Assembly (NCBI GenBank): GCA_024233835.1
Contig: JACKPC010000001.1
Span: 1,736,001-1,800,000 of the forward strand
DNA from: Leptospiraceae bacterium
GTDB taxonomy: Bacteria > Spirochaetota > Leptospiria > Leptospirales > Leptospiraceae
Direction: 5' to 3'
Length of the DNA: 64,000 nucleotides
Part shown: in pieces, positions 1-8,747 of the stretch
How the letters are laid out: every line of letters starts with the position of its first letter
Position numbering within the stretch: the first letter of the stretch is position 1
Notes under the pieces: model-generated
Told to the model about the DNA's origin: nothing
The model's database searches: none
Seen by the model: the letters and a program-made list of their open reading frames with translations, nothing else
Program-made: the position numbers and the translations under genes

Positions 1-584
1 TTCTGCTTTTCACTTTCTTTTCTTGCAGTACTAATATACCAGCTCATGAAAGCCGTCAGGTTTAAGGGGAGTCCTATTAAGATCAATGGAACCTGAAACA
101 GGTGGTGAACAAACCATTCCTGTCTTTCATTGATTCGAAAAAGAAGAAATCCAAAATCATGATCTTTACCGATAATATTCGTTTCTGAATGATGATAGAC
201 GTTATGTGCAACTATCCAATCCTCTTCCAGCATACTACTATTCCACCTGTGCTCTGAAGAGCGAATATCACTTCCGGGTAGATTATCATAGCATCCGTGT
301 AAGATCATGTGTCCGTTTGCAAACTCCATACAAAAATGACCGCTGAGCATTTTAATCCCGCTTAACCAGGTACTAATATTCTTTGCTTCCGCAATTTTAT
401 GACGACCTATATTATGCAATCTCCAGGATAGTTTTTTCATTTTTTGCATGTGCTTTAGATCTTTTTCTCCCAGTTGGGACATTAGGCTTTTATAGATATT
501 TCGAATATCTTCTCCAAATTGCTCTACCGGAGTTCGCTCACTTAGATGATTTTCCTGTGTTTTTTTTAAGCTGACACTGCTCAT
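1..584 (-). CDS. Fatty acid desaturase, 3'-truncated by window edge
   Basis: The minus strand is open from an ATG at 584-582 to the left edge, giving 194 residues of a membrane fatty acid desaturase. Two of the three expected histidine boxes are visible: GHMILHG (HxxxH type, about residue 91) and HNVYHH (HxxHH type, about residue 127). The third box and the stop lie outside the window. These enzymes use a di-iron centre to introduce double bonds into acyl chains at the membrane. The sequence resembles the desaturase half of the fusion protein at 55287-57212 (both have a WNxxMxEEDW or WDNTMDEEDW stretch before the second box). It is divergent from the TetR gene at 702 and probably controlled by it. 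Confidence 0.88.
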   Translation of the reverse strand, partial: MSSVSLKKTQENHLSERTPVEQFGEDIRNIYKSLMSQLGEKDLKHMQKMKKLSWRLHNIGRHKIAEAKNISTWLSGIKMLSGHFCMEFANGHMILHGCYDNLPGSDIRSSEHRWNSSMLEEDWIVAHNVYHHSETNIIGKDHDFGFLLFRINERQEWFVHHLFQVPLILIGLPLNLTAFMSWYISTARKESEKQ

Positions 585-623
585 ATTCTTGATCCTTTCA
601 TGATGATGAAATTTATTCCCAAT

Positions 624-686
624 GTAACCACTGTCTACTTTGAGAAAGATTCTGTCAAGTAAAAAAGTTGACACTGTCTACTTTTT
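624..686. promoter_or_regulatory. Paired operator-like palindromes between desaturase and TetR genes
   Basis: Positions 662-686 form a near-perfect 25-bp palindrome centred on 674. The left half reads AAAAAGTTGACA and the right half TGTCTACTTTTT, with only one mismatched pair besides the centre. A second, degenerate copy lies at 624-639: its right half is identical (13-mer CACTGTCTACTTT at 629-641, repeated at 672-684) and its left half is weak. Palindromes in a divergent intergenic region next to a TetR gene are typical autoregulatory operators. That this regulator binds here is inference. Confidence 0.6.
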
Positions 687-701
687 CTTTATTCTGGTAA
701 T

Positions 702-1355
702 ATGCCCAGAAAACCTAAGGCTCAATATCATCATGGAAATCTGAAAGCCGCTTTTTTAGAAGAAGGTATGAAGATAATTAAGGAGAGGGGTTTTTATGAT
801 TTCAGCATGAGAGATATTGCCAAGCAATTAGGAGTCTCACACGGCGCCATCTACAAACATTTCCAGAACAAAGAAGCTTTATTTGCCGAGCTTTCTACCC
901 AGGGCTTTGAGTTGTTAACATCGGAGTTGAACAAGACTTTAGAAAAATGCCCTCCGGGGAATGTAAGTTCCATGGAAGCTATAGCCAGGATGTATATACG
1001 TTTTGGAATCGAATACTCCGAGTACTATCGACTGATGTTTAGCGGAATCATTAACTCTACAGCGGATTATCCGGACTTAGAAGCTGCCAGTCAAAGAAGT
1101 TATAATACTTTTAAAAGGGCTATCAGTTCTTTAATCGATAAGGGTTTTATTCCCTCCCTCATTGATGCAAATCTTTTAACGTTCTATTCTTGGGCTTTCT
1201 TGCACGGCTTAATCAGCCTTGTGCTGGATAAGAGGTTACAGATAGCTTTTCCACCCGGATACAATCTGCAAAATCTGATGGAATCTTTAGAGTTTTTAAT
1301 CCAATCAGGACTTTCTTTATTGAATCTATATCCGAAAATAAAAATGCAGGTTTAG
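702..1355 (+). CDS. TetR/AcrR-family transcriptional regulator
   Basis: This 217-residue protein has a TetR N-terminal helix-turn-helix at about residues 10-58 (RGFYDFSMRDIAKQLGVSHG, then AIYKHFQNKEALF, the classic recognition-helix pattern). The C-terminal ligand-binding half looks like the WHG-type TetR domain. The gene diverges from the truncated desaturase at 584, and the 117-bp gap holds a strong palindrome ending 15 bp before the start codon. It therefore probably represses itself and the desaturase, as FabR- or DesT-like regulators do for membrane lipid genes. The ligand is unknown. The next gene starts 7 bp downstream. Confidence 0.92.
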   Translation: MPRKPKAQYHHGNLKAAFLEEGMKIIKERGFYDFSMRDIAKQLGVSHGAIYKHFQNKEALFAELSTQGFELLTSELNKTLEKCPPGNVSSMEAIARMYIRFGIEYSEYYRLMFSGIINSTADYPDLEAASQRSYNTFKRAISSLIDKGFIPSLIDANLLTFYSWAFLHGLISLVLDKRLQIAFPPGYNLQNLMESLEFLIQSGLSLLNLYPKIKMQV

Positions 1356-1362
1356 AAATTAT

Positions 1363-2337
1363 ATGAAACAAGTTTTTTTTACAGACTTCGATTTTTCTGA
1401 CTTTTGGGATGATGACGAATATGCTATTAAAAAATATTTATCTGAATTTCCGGAGGATAAGCTGATTCTATCCATAGAAACCGAGCTTGGGGGCTACAAG
1501 CTTCCTAAATCCTACATAGAGCTCATGAAACAGCACAACGGAGGAATGCCCAAAAATACCTGTTTCCCTCTGAATGACAAAGGAGATTACATTGAAATTA
1601 CCGGTATCTTCGGAATCGGTCGGGAAAAAACCTATTCTCTTTGCGGTCAACTTGGCTCCACATTTATGATAGAAGAATGGGAGTATCCCGACACCGGTGT
1701 ATATATCTGTGACTGTCCTTCTGCCGGGCATGATATGGTGATGTTGGATTACTCAAAATGTGGCAAAGAGGGAGAACCCGAAGTTGTTCATGTGGATCAA
1801 GAAGACGATTACCGTAAAACCTTTCTTGCGAAAAACTTTGAAGAATTTATCAGGGGACTCTTACCCTATTCGGAGTTTGATAAGTCCGAAGAATATTTTC
1901 AAAAAACTCTCGAAACTTTGAAAAGCGGTAAGTTCTCCAAGCTATTAAAGACTTTTTTCAAAAAAGAAAAAGCGCAGAACTTCGAGAACATTCTAAGAAA
2001 CCTATTAACCGAGCTCAGCCAAAAGAAAGGCTATTTTGCCCTGCACGAGGATGACTTATCCTATCTGGTCTATGATATTCAATTTTATTTATATAGTAAG
2101 TATCGCAAGATAAGTTCAAGGAAAACGTTTCTAAAAGCTTATCCGAATATGCTGGCATTTGGAGATGGAGAAATTAGTACAGGTGGTTATGCTCCCGGTT
2201 TTGTGGAGAACTGGTTTGATAAAAGACTGAAAGATGGGAGTATTATCGAGGAGGATTCGGGCAAACTTCAATTTAGTGTAGAATATCAAAAATTAGTCTT
2301 ACAGAGTATACAGAATTATAATAAATCTCTAAATTAG
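1363..2337 (+). CDS. SMI1/KNR4 (SUKH) family protein
   Basis: This 324-residue protein has an N-terminal SMI1/KNR4-like domain at about residues 35-170. It is recognised by LPKSYIELMKQHNGG near residue 47, an EIxGIFGIG stretch, and the later GHDMVMLDYS and VHVDQEDDY motifs. SUKH domains are often immunity proteins against secreted nuclease toxins, but many stand-alone copies are housekeeping or uncharacterised. The C-terminal half (about 170-324) is charged and not recognised. No toxin gene is adjacent: the neighbours are TetR and dinB. The gene lies 7 bp from each, so the three may be co-transcribed. A specific immunity function is not supported. Confidence 0.78.
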   Translation: MKQVFFTDFDFSDFWDDDEYAIKKYLSEFPEDKLILSIETELGGYKLPKSYIELMKQHNGGMPKNTCFPLNDKGDYIEITGIFGIGREKTYSLCGQLGSTFMIEEWEYPDTGVYICDCPSAGHDMVMLDYSKCGKEGEPEVVHVDQEDDYRKTFLAKNFEEFIRGLLPYSEFDKSEEYFQKTLETLKSGKFSKLLKTFFKKEKAQNFENILRNLLTELSQKKGYFALHEDDLSYLVYDIQFYLYSKYRKISSRKTFLKAYPNMLAFGDGEISTGGYAPGFVENWFDKRLKDGSIIEEDSGKLQFSVEYQKLVLQSIQNYNKSLN

Positions 2338-2344
2338 AAATATC

Positions 2345-3430
2345 ATGCAAATTGAAAAACAAAGAAAAATTATCCATATTGATATGGATGCTTTTTATGC
2401 CAGTGTAGAACAACGCGACAGGCCGGAATATAGAAATAAACCCGTAATTGTGGGAGGTTCGCCCAATAGTCGTGGAGTGGTTTGTACGGCGAGTTACGAA
2501 GCGAGGAAATTTGGTGTTCGTTCGGCCATGCCATGCTCTAAGGCTTTTCGGCTCTGTCCTTCCGGTATTTTTATTCCACCCAGATTTGAAGTGTACAGGC
2601 AGGTTTCTAAAGAAATTCACCGGATATTTCATGAATACACCGACCTTGTAGAACCCTTATCTCTCGATGAGGCCTATCTCGATGTCACGGAAAATAAGGT
2701 GGGTGCTGAGAAAGCAATGAGAGTCGCAAGAGAAATCAAAACAAAAATTTTCCAAACAACAAAACTCAGTGCCAGTGCCGGTGTATCCAATTGTAAATTT
2801 ATAGCGAAAGTGGCTTCGGGTATGAATAAGCCCGATGGTCTTACACTCATTGCTCCCGATAAGGTTCTCAGTTTTTTAGAAGAATTGAATATAGAGAATT
2901 TTCCGGGTATCGGCAGAGTTGGTGCTACTCGCATGAAACGTCTCGGAATTGAAAGAGGAAAAGACTTGCAAAAGTTTTCTGAAGCAGAACTTGTCAAACT
3001 CTTTGGTAAGTTCGGTGTTTTCCTTCATAAAATTGCTTTTGGAATTGACGAAAGAGAAGTAAAGCCATATCGCACGAGAAAATCTATAGGAGCTGAAAAC
3101 ACCTTTGCGAAGGATATTAGTGGCAAGGAAAACCTAATGAAAGAGCTCAGTAAAATCGAGGAAACACTCTGGAATCGAATCCAAAAAGCAAAGGCTTATG
3201 GAAAAACTCTGACTTTGAAAGTTAAGTTTCACGACTTTCGAACTCATAGCAAGAGTCAATCGTTTAGTTCCTACTTAAAAAATAGGGAAGAATTAAAAAA
3301 AGAAGCCCTGATACTTTTAGAAAATAGTGAAGCCGAAGAGGAACCGGTTCGGCTTTTAGGGCTCTCTATCTCCCACCTGGACATAGAGGAGGAAGAAAAA
3401 GAAGCCGCTCAATTAGAACTTCCTTTTTAG
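2345..3430 (+). CDS. dinB: DNA polymerase IV (Y-family, error-prone)
   Basis: This 361-residue Y-family translesion polymerase begins IIHIDMDAFYASVEQRD, with the first catalytic aspartates. It carries the SLDEAYLDV motif with the second acidic pair at about residue 105, an HhH-containing thumb (FPGIGRVGATRMKRLGI) near residue 185, and a little-finger domain at about 240-345. A C-terminal QLELPF resembles the beta-clamp-binding motif of Pol IV (QxLxLF). It would extend mismatched or lesion-stalled primers. Length is normal for the family and the catalytic residues are intact. No LexA box was recognised upstream. Confidence 0.96.
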   Translation: MQIEKQRKIIHIDMDAFYASVEQRDRPEYRNKPVIVGGSPNSRGVVCTASYEARKFGVRSAMPCSKAFRLCPSGIFIPPRFEVYRQVSKEIHRIFHEYTDLVEPLSLDEAYLDVTENKVGAEKAMRVAREIKTKIFQTTKLSASAGVSNCKFIAKVASGMNKPDGLTLIAPDKVLSFLEELNIENFPGIGRVGATRMKRLGIERGKDLQKFSEAELVKLFGKFGVFLHKIAFGIDEREVKPYRTRKSIGAENTFAKDISGKENLMKELSKIEETLWNRIQKAKAYGKTLTLKVKFHDFRTHSKSQSFSSYLKNREELKKEALILLENSEAEEEPVRLLGLSISHLDIEEEEKEAAQLELPF

Positions 3431-3467
3431 ACTTTACAAATTTTATAATTAGTAAAACTTCTTATAT

Positions 3468-3725
3468 ATGGATTCGAAACTAATCAAAGAAAACTTCAAA
3501 AGTAATTCAGGTGTAATCGCAAGTACTTTTAAACGGGAAGAGTCCGAAGTGGAAAAAGCCATAGAAAAAATGGAAGGCCCGAAAGACCGGATGTTTCTTG
3601 CATTCTTAACCGAATTAAATCTGCCTTTGAATACCAAAAACCTTATATTTCTCAATTCTATTGCCAATGCTGAAAAGCAAAAACAAAGTTTTTGGTCTGA
3701 ACTCTGGAATGGACTCTTCGGCTAA
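3468..3725 (+). CDS. Hypothetical small protein (85 aa)
   Basis: This is an open frame of 85 codons with an ATG start 37 bp after dinB. The protein is charged, probably helical, with a tryptophan-rich C-terminal end (SFWSELWNGLFG), and has no recognised domain or signal peptide. Its stop overlaps the stop of the convergent HExxH gene by 4 bp, a compact arrangement that favours a real gene. No function is proposed. Confidence 0.6.
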   Translation: MDSKLIKENFKSNSGVIASTFKREESEVEKAIEKMEGPKDRMFLAFLTELNLPLNTKNLIFLNSIANAEKQKQSFWSELWNGLFG

Positions 3726-4924
3726 GCCTGATTCAGTCTGTATTCCTTTCGCATTTGCTTTAATACTGCATCCAGTTCTTTAAGCTCTTTTTCGTATTGA
3801 GTTTTGCGAAGATACTTTTTTAGTTTTTCAAAACTTTCTTCCTGTGCCGTATAAATTTCCCGTATTTTTTCTGCCAGTTTTATTCCTTCTTTTGTCAAAT
3901 AGGTTTTGCCTTTCTCAGATAAAATATCTTCCAGAGAATAGGCTATCATTTTTCTTTCTTCTGCAAATCTATACACACATCTTTCTAATTCGAGTTCGCT
4001 CTCTGCATGTTCAAGTGCATACAGGCTCAGATGTTTAAAGAGTTCGGAAGCATAAGAAAAAGTAAAAGCTGCATGATAAATTCCGTAAAGACTTCTGAGT
4101 TCCCGTCTCCAGGGAGAGTAAAAGATTTGCTCATTCTTTGTTTCTTTTTTAAAAAGCTTTTTCTTTTTCAAAATAAGGTTCAGGTGGTGATGTCCATTTT
4201 CATGCATCAGGTCATCTATTGTTTCGATCAAATCCCTGTCCGGGAGGTTGAGATAAGAGATCCCGGGTTCATCAAAATGGCTATAACTTACGAGTTCCTC
4301 AGACTGCACAGCTATAAGCTTATCGCTTAAGATCCGGTATAATTCATAACCTTCTTTATAAGAATTTTCTAAAATATTTTCTGCCTGTTTGAGTTGTTCT
4401 ATCTTTTTTTGGCTTAAGCTTTTTTCGGTAAGACTTACATCCAGACCGCTTTTCTTGGCACCTTTTTTAGATTTTCTATAGGTAGAAGGAAGTCTCGTTT
4501 CGGAAGATAGGTGTAAATCTGCATTTAAGTGGATTAGCTTTTCCTTACAGTTCTGTATAAATTCTTGAAGAACCGCTTGCAAGGATTCTCTGTCAACCTT
4601 CGTTCTTTCCCAGTGTATAAATCGGAAGTCTTCTCTTCCAAAATCCGACAGTAAGGTTTCCATTACATCCTGATAGAATTCCTGCTGGTCTTCTTCTGCT
4701 ATAGAAAGAAGTTCAGATAAAATATCCTGAAAGTAAATTCTCTCATGAAAAGCGTTCAACCAGGTTTCCATCCCGGCCAGGGAAGTAGAGGAAGAATAGG
4801 CTGTAAATACAGAAGCTTCTTCTTTAGGAATTTTAAAACTTTTTAGAATATCTTCATATTCTTTTTGCAAAGAGTTATATAATTCTTCTTTTAAGGCACG
4901 AACTATTTTGTTAGCTTGATACAT
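3722..4924 (-). CDS. HExxH-motif protein, resembling the peptide-modification (mod_HExxH) family
   Basis: This 400-residue protein carries a zinc-metallohydrolase signature HENGHHHLN at about residue 242, followed by a YSPWRRELRSLYGIYHAAFTF block. That combination (HExxH, then a hydrophobic LN, then SPWR and an H-A-F stretch) is what I recall of the HExxH-motif family often found near RiPP biosynthesis genes. The assignment is from memory and moderate. No RiPP precursor or maturase is visible. It is instead the last gene of the minus-strand molybdenum-cofactor block, starting 4 bp after moeA. An upstream in-frame ATG at 4972 would overlap moeA by 44 bp, so the ATG at 4924 is preferred. The N-terminal half is helical and charged. 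Confidence 0.6.
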   Translation of the reverse strand: MYQANKIVRALKEELYNSLQKEYEDILKSFKIPKEEASVFTAYSSSTSLAGMETWLNAFHERIYFQDILSELLSIAEEDQQEFYQDVMETLLSDFGREDFRFIHWERTKVDRESLQAVLQEFIQNCKEKLIHLNADLHLSSETRLPSTYRKSKKGAKKSGLDVSLTEKSLSQKKIEQLKQAENILENSYKEGYELYRILSDKLIAVQSEELVSYSHFDEPGISYLNLPDRDLIETIDDLMHENGHHHLNLILKKKKLFKKETKNEQIFYSPWRRELRSLYGIYHAAFTFSYASELFKHLSLYALEHAESELELERCVYRFAEERKMIAYSLEDILSEKGKTYLTKEGIKLAEKIREIYTAQEESFEKLKKYLRKTQYEKELKELDAVLKQMRKEYRLNQA

Positions 4925-4928
4925 ATTT

Positions 4929-6125
4929 CTACCAGAAATAAAAAGGCAAACTTTCGCCTTTTTGAGCTTCATTCACTTTTTCATCTAAAAAAGCAAGACC
5001 CTGAGAAAAAAGAGAAGCCCTGATATCTCCACTCCCGTTAAACGAAACGGTTTCCAAATAGGTTTTGTTTTCAAGGTTTTGCATACGCACCGGAAAATAA
5101 TCCCGGAATCCGTGTCGTTTTCGCTTTGTTTCTGCAAGGGGTAAAAATAAAGGCTTTTTTTCGGGGAGTCTCATGAATTTTCGAATATAAGGTTCTACGA
5201 ATATTTTGGTACAGACCTGCACCGAATAGGGATTCCCGGGAAGGGCAAAAATTGTACAAGAATTTTTTGCTTTCGCGACTAATATAGGTTTACCGGGTTT
5301 TATTTTTATTTTATGAAATAAAATATCTATACCCATTTCTTTTAATATACCGGGTAATAGATCCAGATCTCCCGCAGAGACTCCACCTGAAAAGATAAGA
5401 ATATCCTTATCCAGTTCAGCTTCTAAAGTTTCTCTTAAAATCTTTGGATTATCCGGAAGAATAGAATATTTCGAGACTTCTATATTATATTTATTCAATA
5501 TTTGGCGAATAAAAAAAGAGTTTGTGTCCCGTATTTGAGAAGCACCGGGAGTAGCTGTAATCGGAATTACTTCGTTACCGGTAGAATACACCTGCACAGA
5601 GGGTCTTTGAAAAACTGCAACATCTGTTTTGCCTAAAGTCGCGAGAACCGAGAGAGCTTCAATCCCCAAAAAATCTCCCTTTTTTAAAATCAGTTCTCCG
5701 CTTTTTATATCCTCTCCCTTTTTAGCTATATTCATATATTCCGATATACCTTCAAGTTGAAAAGACACTTTGTTTTCGCCTTCCTGTAAAGAATCTTCAA
5801 CTCGAATTAAAAGATCTAAAAACTCGGGAACCGGTGCTCCGGTCATGATTTTTATACAGCTGTCAGAAGAAATAAGGCCTTTTTCCCAGCTATCCCCGGC
5901 GTATAAAGTTCCCGCTATTGTATAGATTTTATTTTTTTGATAAGACTCCGAAGGAAGAGCGTAGCCATCCATGGCTGAACGAAAAAAGGGAGGATAGTCC
6001 CTATCAGAAAAAATGTCTTCCCCGAGGCTTCGATTTAAAGCTTCCTGTACTGGAACTATTTCCGTTCTAACTTCCCTCGGACAAACAGAAAGTATTTGTT
6101 GTAAAGCTTCCTCTACACTTATCAA
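4929..6125 (-). CDS. moeA: Molybdopterin molybdotransferase MoeA
   Basis: This 398-residue protein inserts molybdate into adenylylated molybdopterin to give the mature cofactor. Visible landmarks are the N-terminal SVEEALQQILS start, DYPPFFRSAMDGYA (MoeA signature) near residue 42, the MoaB/MogA-like domain with VYSTGNEV, IRDTNSFF and SGGVSAGDLD in the middle, and KPGKPILVAK...ALPGNPYSVQV before a short C-terminal domain. Its start overlaps the stop of the moaC-moaB gene by 4 bp (ATGA), so translation is probably coupled. The HExxH gene follows 4 bp later. Confidence 0.96.
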   Translation of the reverse strand: MISVEEALQQILSVCPREVRTEIVPVQEALNRSLGEDIFSDRDYPPFFRSAMDGYALPSESYQKNKIYTIAGTLYAGDSWEKGLISSDSCIKIMTGAPVPEFLDLLIRVEDSLQEGENKVSFQLEGISEYMNIAKKGEDIKSGELILKKGDFLGIEALSVLATLGKTDVAVFQRPSVQVYSTGNEVIPITATPGASQIRDTNSFFIRQILNKYNIEVSKYSILPDNPKILRETLEAELDKDILIFSGGVSAGDLDLLPGILKEMGIDILFHKIKIKPGKPILVAKAKNSCTIFALPGNPYSVQVCTKIFVEPYIRKFMRLPEKKPLFLPLAETKRKRHGFRDYFPVRMQNLENKTYLETVSFNGSGDIRASLFSQGLAFLDEKVNEAQKGESLPFYFW

Positions 6126-7066
6126 TGCCCACCCCCTCCTAACATTTTTCTTGCGTGAAAAATTCCGGGAATTAAAGCTTCCATACTTTCTTTAGCCCCA
6201 TTGCTACTTCCCGGTAGGGTCACCACTAAAGTCTTACCTATATGACCCGCAACCGATCGAGAAAGCATGGCCCAGGGAGTCCTGTCCAGACCATAGCTTC
6301 TCATCGCTTCAACAGGTCCCGGAATTTCCCTTTCTAATAAAGGTTGAACCGCTTCGATAGTCAAATCCTTGGGACTTAAACCCGTTCCGCCGGTAGTAAA
6401 AATAAAAGTTACTTTTTTTGAAGCCCAATCTTTTACTTTCTCCTGAATTTTATCTATATCATCAGGAACAATGCAATATTCATGTACAGATATATTATGT
6501 TTTTCCAGAAAACTCTGGATTACTTTTCCTGAGTTATCCTCCCGCTTTCCGGCAAAGGTAGAATCCGAGCAAACAAGGATACAGGCGTTCATATCGGGTT
6601 TTGCCTGGTATTTTGGATCAGTTTTTCCTCCTGTTTTTTCTAAAAGACGGATAAAACCTATTTCCATATCCTTTGTTACAGGCTTGAGTAGATCGTATAA
6701 AACAAGAGCCGTAGTAGAAGCACAGGTCAAGGCTTCCATCTCCAAACCTGTTCGCCCTATAGATTTTGCCTGCACTTCAATATAAATCCCGGAATCATAA
6801 GTTGTAGATAAAAAATTTTCCACATTTTCTTTTTCTAAAGTTTGAAATTGAATATCAAGTGAGTCTATAGAAATCGTATGACAGTGGGGTATCAGCTCAG
6901 GTGTTTTCTTGGCAGCCAGCATTCCGGCTGTTTTTGCGATTTCAAATATGTTTCCCTTCGGCACTTCATTATTTTTTATTGTATCTAAAATTTTCCTGTC
7001 AAAGAAAAGATAGGCACAGGCTTTTGCCGTACGCAGAGAGATTCTTTTCGATGTGATATCTTTCAT
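6122..7066 (-). CDS. moaCB: Bifunctional MoaC-MoaB molybdenum cofactor protein
   Basis: This 314-residue fusion joins two pathway steps. Residues 1 to about 155 are MoaC (cyclic pyranopterin monophosphate synthase accessory protein), with KGNIFEIAKTAGMLAAKKT and PHCHTISI, then GLEMEALTCAST. The remainder is MoaB/MogA-like (molybdopterin adenylylation), with FTTGGTGLSPKD and LPGSSNGAKE. The open frame extends upstream to 7216, but ATG 7066 has a GGAG ribosome site 8 bp before it and begins with the MoaC N-terminus, so I chose it. MoaCB fusions are known in several phyla. The gene sits between moaE and moeA in the same direction. Confidence 0.93.
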   Translation of the reverse strand: MKDITSKRISLRTAKACAYLFFDRKILDTIKNNEVPKGNIFEIAKTAGMLAAKKTPELIPHCHTISIDSLDIQFQTLEKENVENFLSTTYDSGIYIEVQAKSIGRTGLEMEALTCASTTALVLYDLLKPVTKDMEIGFIRLLEKTGGKTDPKYQAKPDMNACILVCSDSTFAGKREDNSGKVIQSFLEKHNISVHEYCIVPDDIDKIQEKVKDWASKKVTFIFTTGGTGLSPKDLTIEAVQPLLEREIPGPVEAMRSYGLDRTPWAMLSRSVAGHIGKTLVVTLPGSSNGAKESMEALIPGIFHARKMLGGGGH

Positions 7067-7121
7067 ATATATTACTCCAATGTTATATTCTAATTTAAAA
7101 AAATAAGATAGGCTAACTCTT

Positions 7122-7541
7122 TTAAGAGTGATGTTCGCATTGTAAAACCCAGTCAAAGGTTCCGTCTGCATAGACCTCTTTCTTCCAGATAGGAACTTCG
7201 TGCTTAATGCGGTCAATTATCCATCGATTGGATTCATAAGCTTCTTTACGATGAGGCGAAGAGGTGATAATTACAACGGCAGAGTCCAAAAGCTCTACTT
7301 TTCCGAGTCTGTGGGTTACAATACAATCGATCAACGCAAATTTTTCGATAGCTTCTTTTTGTATTTTTGCCAGCATTTTATCTGCAAGGGCGATGTTGGC
7401 CTCGTATTCAAGGTAAACTACTTCTTTTCCCTTATTTTGATTTCGAACTTCACCGCTAAAGAGAACAATTGCACCCGCACGTTCTGAGTGCATTTTGGAT
7501 AATTCGTGTGATAAGTTCAGTTTTTCTGTTGATAAATACAT
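7122..7541 (-). CDS. moaE: Molybdopterin synthase catalytic subunit MoaE
   Basis: This 139-residue protein has the MoaE features GAIVLFSGEVRNQNKG near the N-terminus, the central VYLEYEANIALADKML, and the C-terminal active-site stretch HRKEAYESNRWIIDRIKHE followed by PIWKKEVYADG, which includes the catalytic lysines. It transfers sulfur from MoaD thiocarboxylate to precursor Z to make molybdopterin. The moaD stop is immediately adjacent (7542), so the two subunits are encoded together. Confidence 0.95.
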   Translation of the reverse strand: MYLSTEKLNLSHELSKMHSERAGAIVLFSGEVRNQNKGKEVVYLEYEANIALADKMLAKIQKEAIEKFALIDCIVTHRLGKVELLDSAVVIITSSPHRKEAYESNRWIIDRIKHEVPIWKKEVYADGTFDWVLQCEHHS

Positions 7542-7784
7542 TTAACCTCCACTCACCGGTGGCATTATATGAATGGCTTCTCCTTCAAACGGTATATAGT
7601 CACCAGCTATGAGTTCCTCCTCATTTGAAGCAAAACAAAGTTCCAGTAAAGAAGAGCCTTCCGGCTTTTGTTGTTTTAAAATTTCTAATATATCTTTTAT
7701 TGTATTTTCTTTTTTTATTTCCAGTTTAAATTCAGCCGGGAAATAGTTTTTTAACCCGGCAAATGTTTTAATTGTAATCAACAT
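7542..7784 (-). CDS. moaD: Molybdopterin synthase sulfur carrier subunit MoaD
   Basis: This 80-residue ubiquitin-fold protein ends in PPVSGG. The C-terminal Gly-Gly is the site that becomes a thiocarboxylate and donates sulfur to molybdopterin. It begins MLITIKTFAGLKNYF, as in MoaD/ThiS-like proteins. It is directly followed by moaE (its catalytic partner) and lies 3 bp after moaA. No moeB-like activating enzyme is present in the window. Confidence 0.92.
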   Translation of the reverse strand: MLITIKTFAGLKNYFPAEFKLEIKKENTIKDILEILKQQKPEGSSLLELCFASNEEELIAGDYIPFEGEAIHIMPPVSGG

Positions 7785-7787
7785 CTC

Positions 7788-8747
7788 TTAACCACCAATT
7801 TCTTTCATAATTGTGCTGCTTCCTGAAAATCTTTCTGTTTGTTTTAAACCCAGAGCAGCAATGAGTATACGTTTTAGTTCATCCGGCTTATCTAACTTGT
7901 CCATAATCGAAAAACTTACAGGAGAACTTAGACAACCAAATAGGTTTCCTCGGCTATCCAGTCGCAAGCGATTACAATCTGCACAGAATGGAGAAGATTC
8001 ATTTGCGATAATTCCAAATATATAGTCTGTGTCTGTTGTTTGCCAGTATCTGGCAGTAGAAGAAGGGTTTCTCGGAAGTTCTATAATACTGTATTTACTC
8101 TGAATCGTTTCGAGTATCTCTTTTTCTGAGAAAATGAATTTTCCGCCCTTTTCTTTCAAGTGTCCCATATTCATTAATTCTATATAACGAATTACTATAT
8201 TACGTTTTCCTGCAAACTCGAGTAGGGGAATGGTTTCTTCATGATTGAAACCTTTCACCAGGGTAGCATTCAAACGGGTTGGAATACCGGCCTGAATAAG
8301 ACTATCTATAGCAGAAAGAGTTTTCTTTGCACTGTTTCTTTGACTCATACGCTGAAATATAACAGGGTCTGTGCCATCTAAAGAAATATTTACTGAAGAG
8401 AGTTTGCAATTTAAGAAAGAAGGGATAAACTTTTCTATGAGAGAACCATTGCTGGTAAGAGTGAGTTTCGGAATTCCCAGATCTCGTAAACCACAGAGTA
8501 ATTCCCCAAGCTCAGGATATAAACAGGGTTCTCCTCCGGTTAAGCGAACTTCTTCTAATTGTAAAATGGAATGGAGAGACTTTACAATTTGGATATACTC
8601 TTTTACGCTTAATCCGGACTGCATCATTTGTGATTTCGAGTCCGGGCTAACACAATAAATACAGGAGAAATTACAGGCATTCCCAAGGCTTAGCCTCAAT
8701 TTCTTAAAGGTTCTCTTTGAACGGTCTGTAATTTCTTCGAAAGGCAT
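7788..8747 (-). CDS. moaA: GTP 3',8-cyclase MoaA (radical SAM)
   Basis: This 319-residue radical-SAM enzyme starts Moco synthesis from GTP. The N-terminal cluster motif is CNFSCIYC (residues 23-30, CxxxCxxC). The C-terminal second cluster appears as CADCNRLRLDSRGNLFGC. LTGGEPCLYPEL and the other TIM-barrel strands are intact, and the protein ends in the Gly-Gly typical of MoaA. The 136-bp gap to the upstream oxidoreductase gene suggests a separate promoter for the moaA-D-E-CB-moeA run. I searched that leader for a Moco riboswitch and did not see one. Confidence 0.96.
   Translation of the reverse strand: MPFEEITDRSKRTFKKLRLSLGNACNFSCIYCVSPDSKSQMMQSGLSVKEYIQIVKSLHSILQLEEVRLTGGEPCLYPELGELLCGLRDLGIPKLTLTSNGSLIEKFIPSFLNCKLSSVNISLDGTDPVIFQRMSQRNSAKKTLSAIDSLIQAGIPTRLNATLVKGFNHEETIPLLEFAGKRNIVIRYIELMNMGHLKEKGGKFIFSEKEILETIQSKYSIIELPRNPSSTARYWQTTDTDYIFGIIANESSPFCADCNRLRLDSRGNLFGCLSSPVSFSIMDKLDKPDELKRILIAALGLKQTERFSGSSTIMKEIGG

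Noticed and set aside
3468..3725. The 85-aa gene as a RiPP precursor for the adjacent HExxH protein
   Set aside because: The genes are convergent. The peptide has no leader/core pattern, cleavage motif or cysteine/threonine-rich core.
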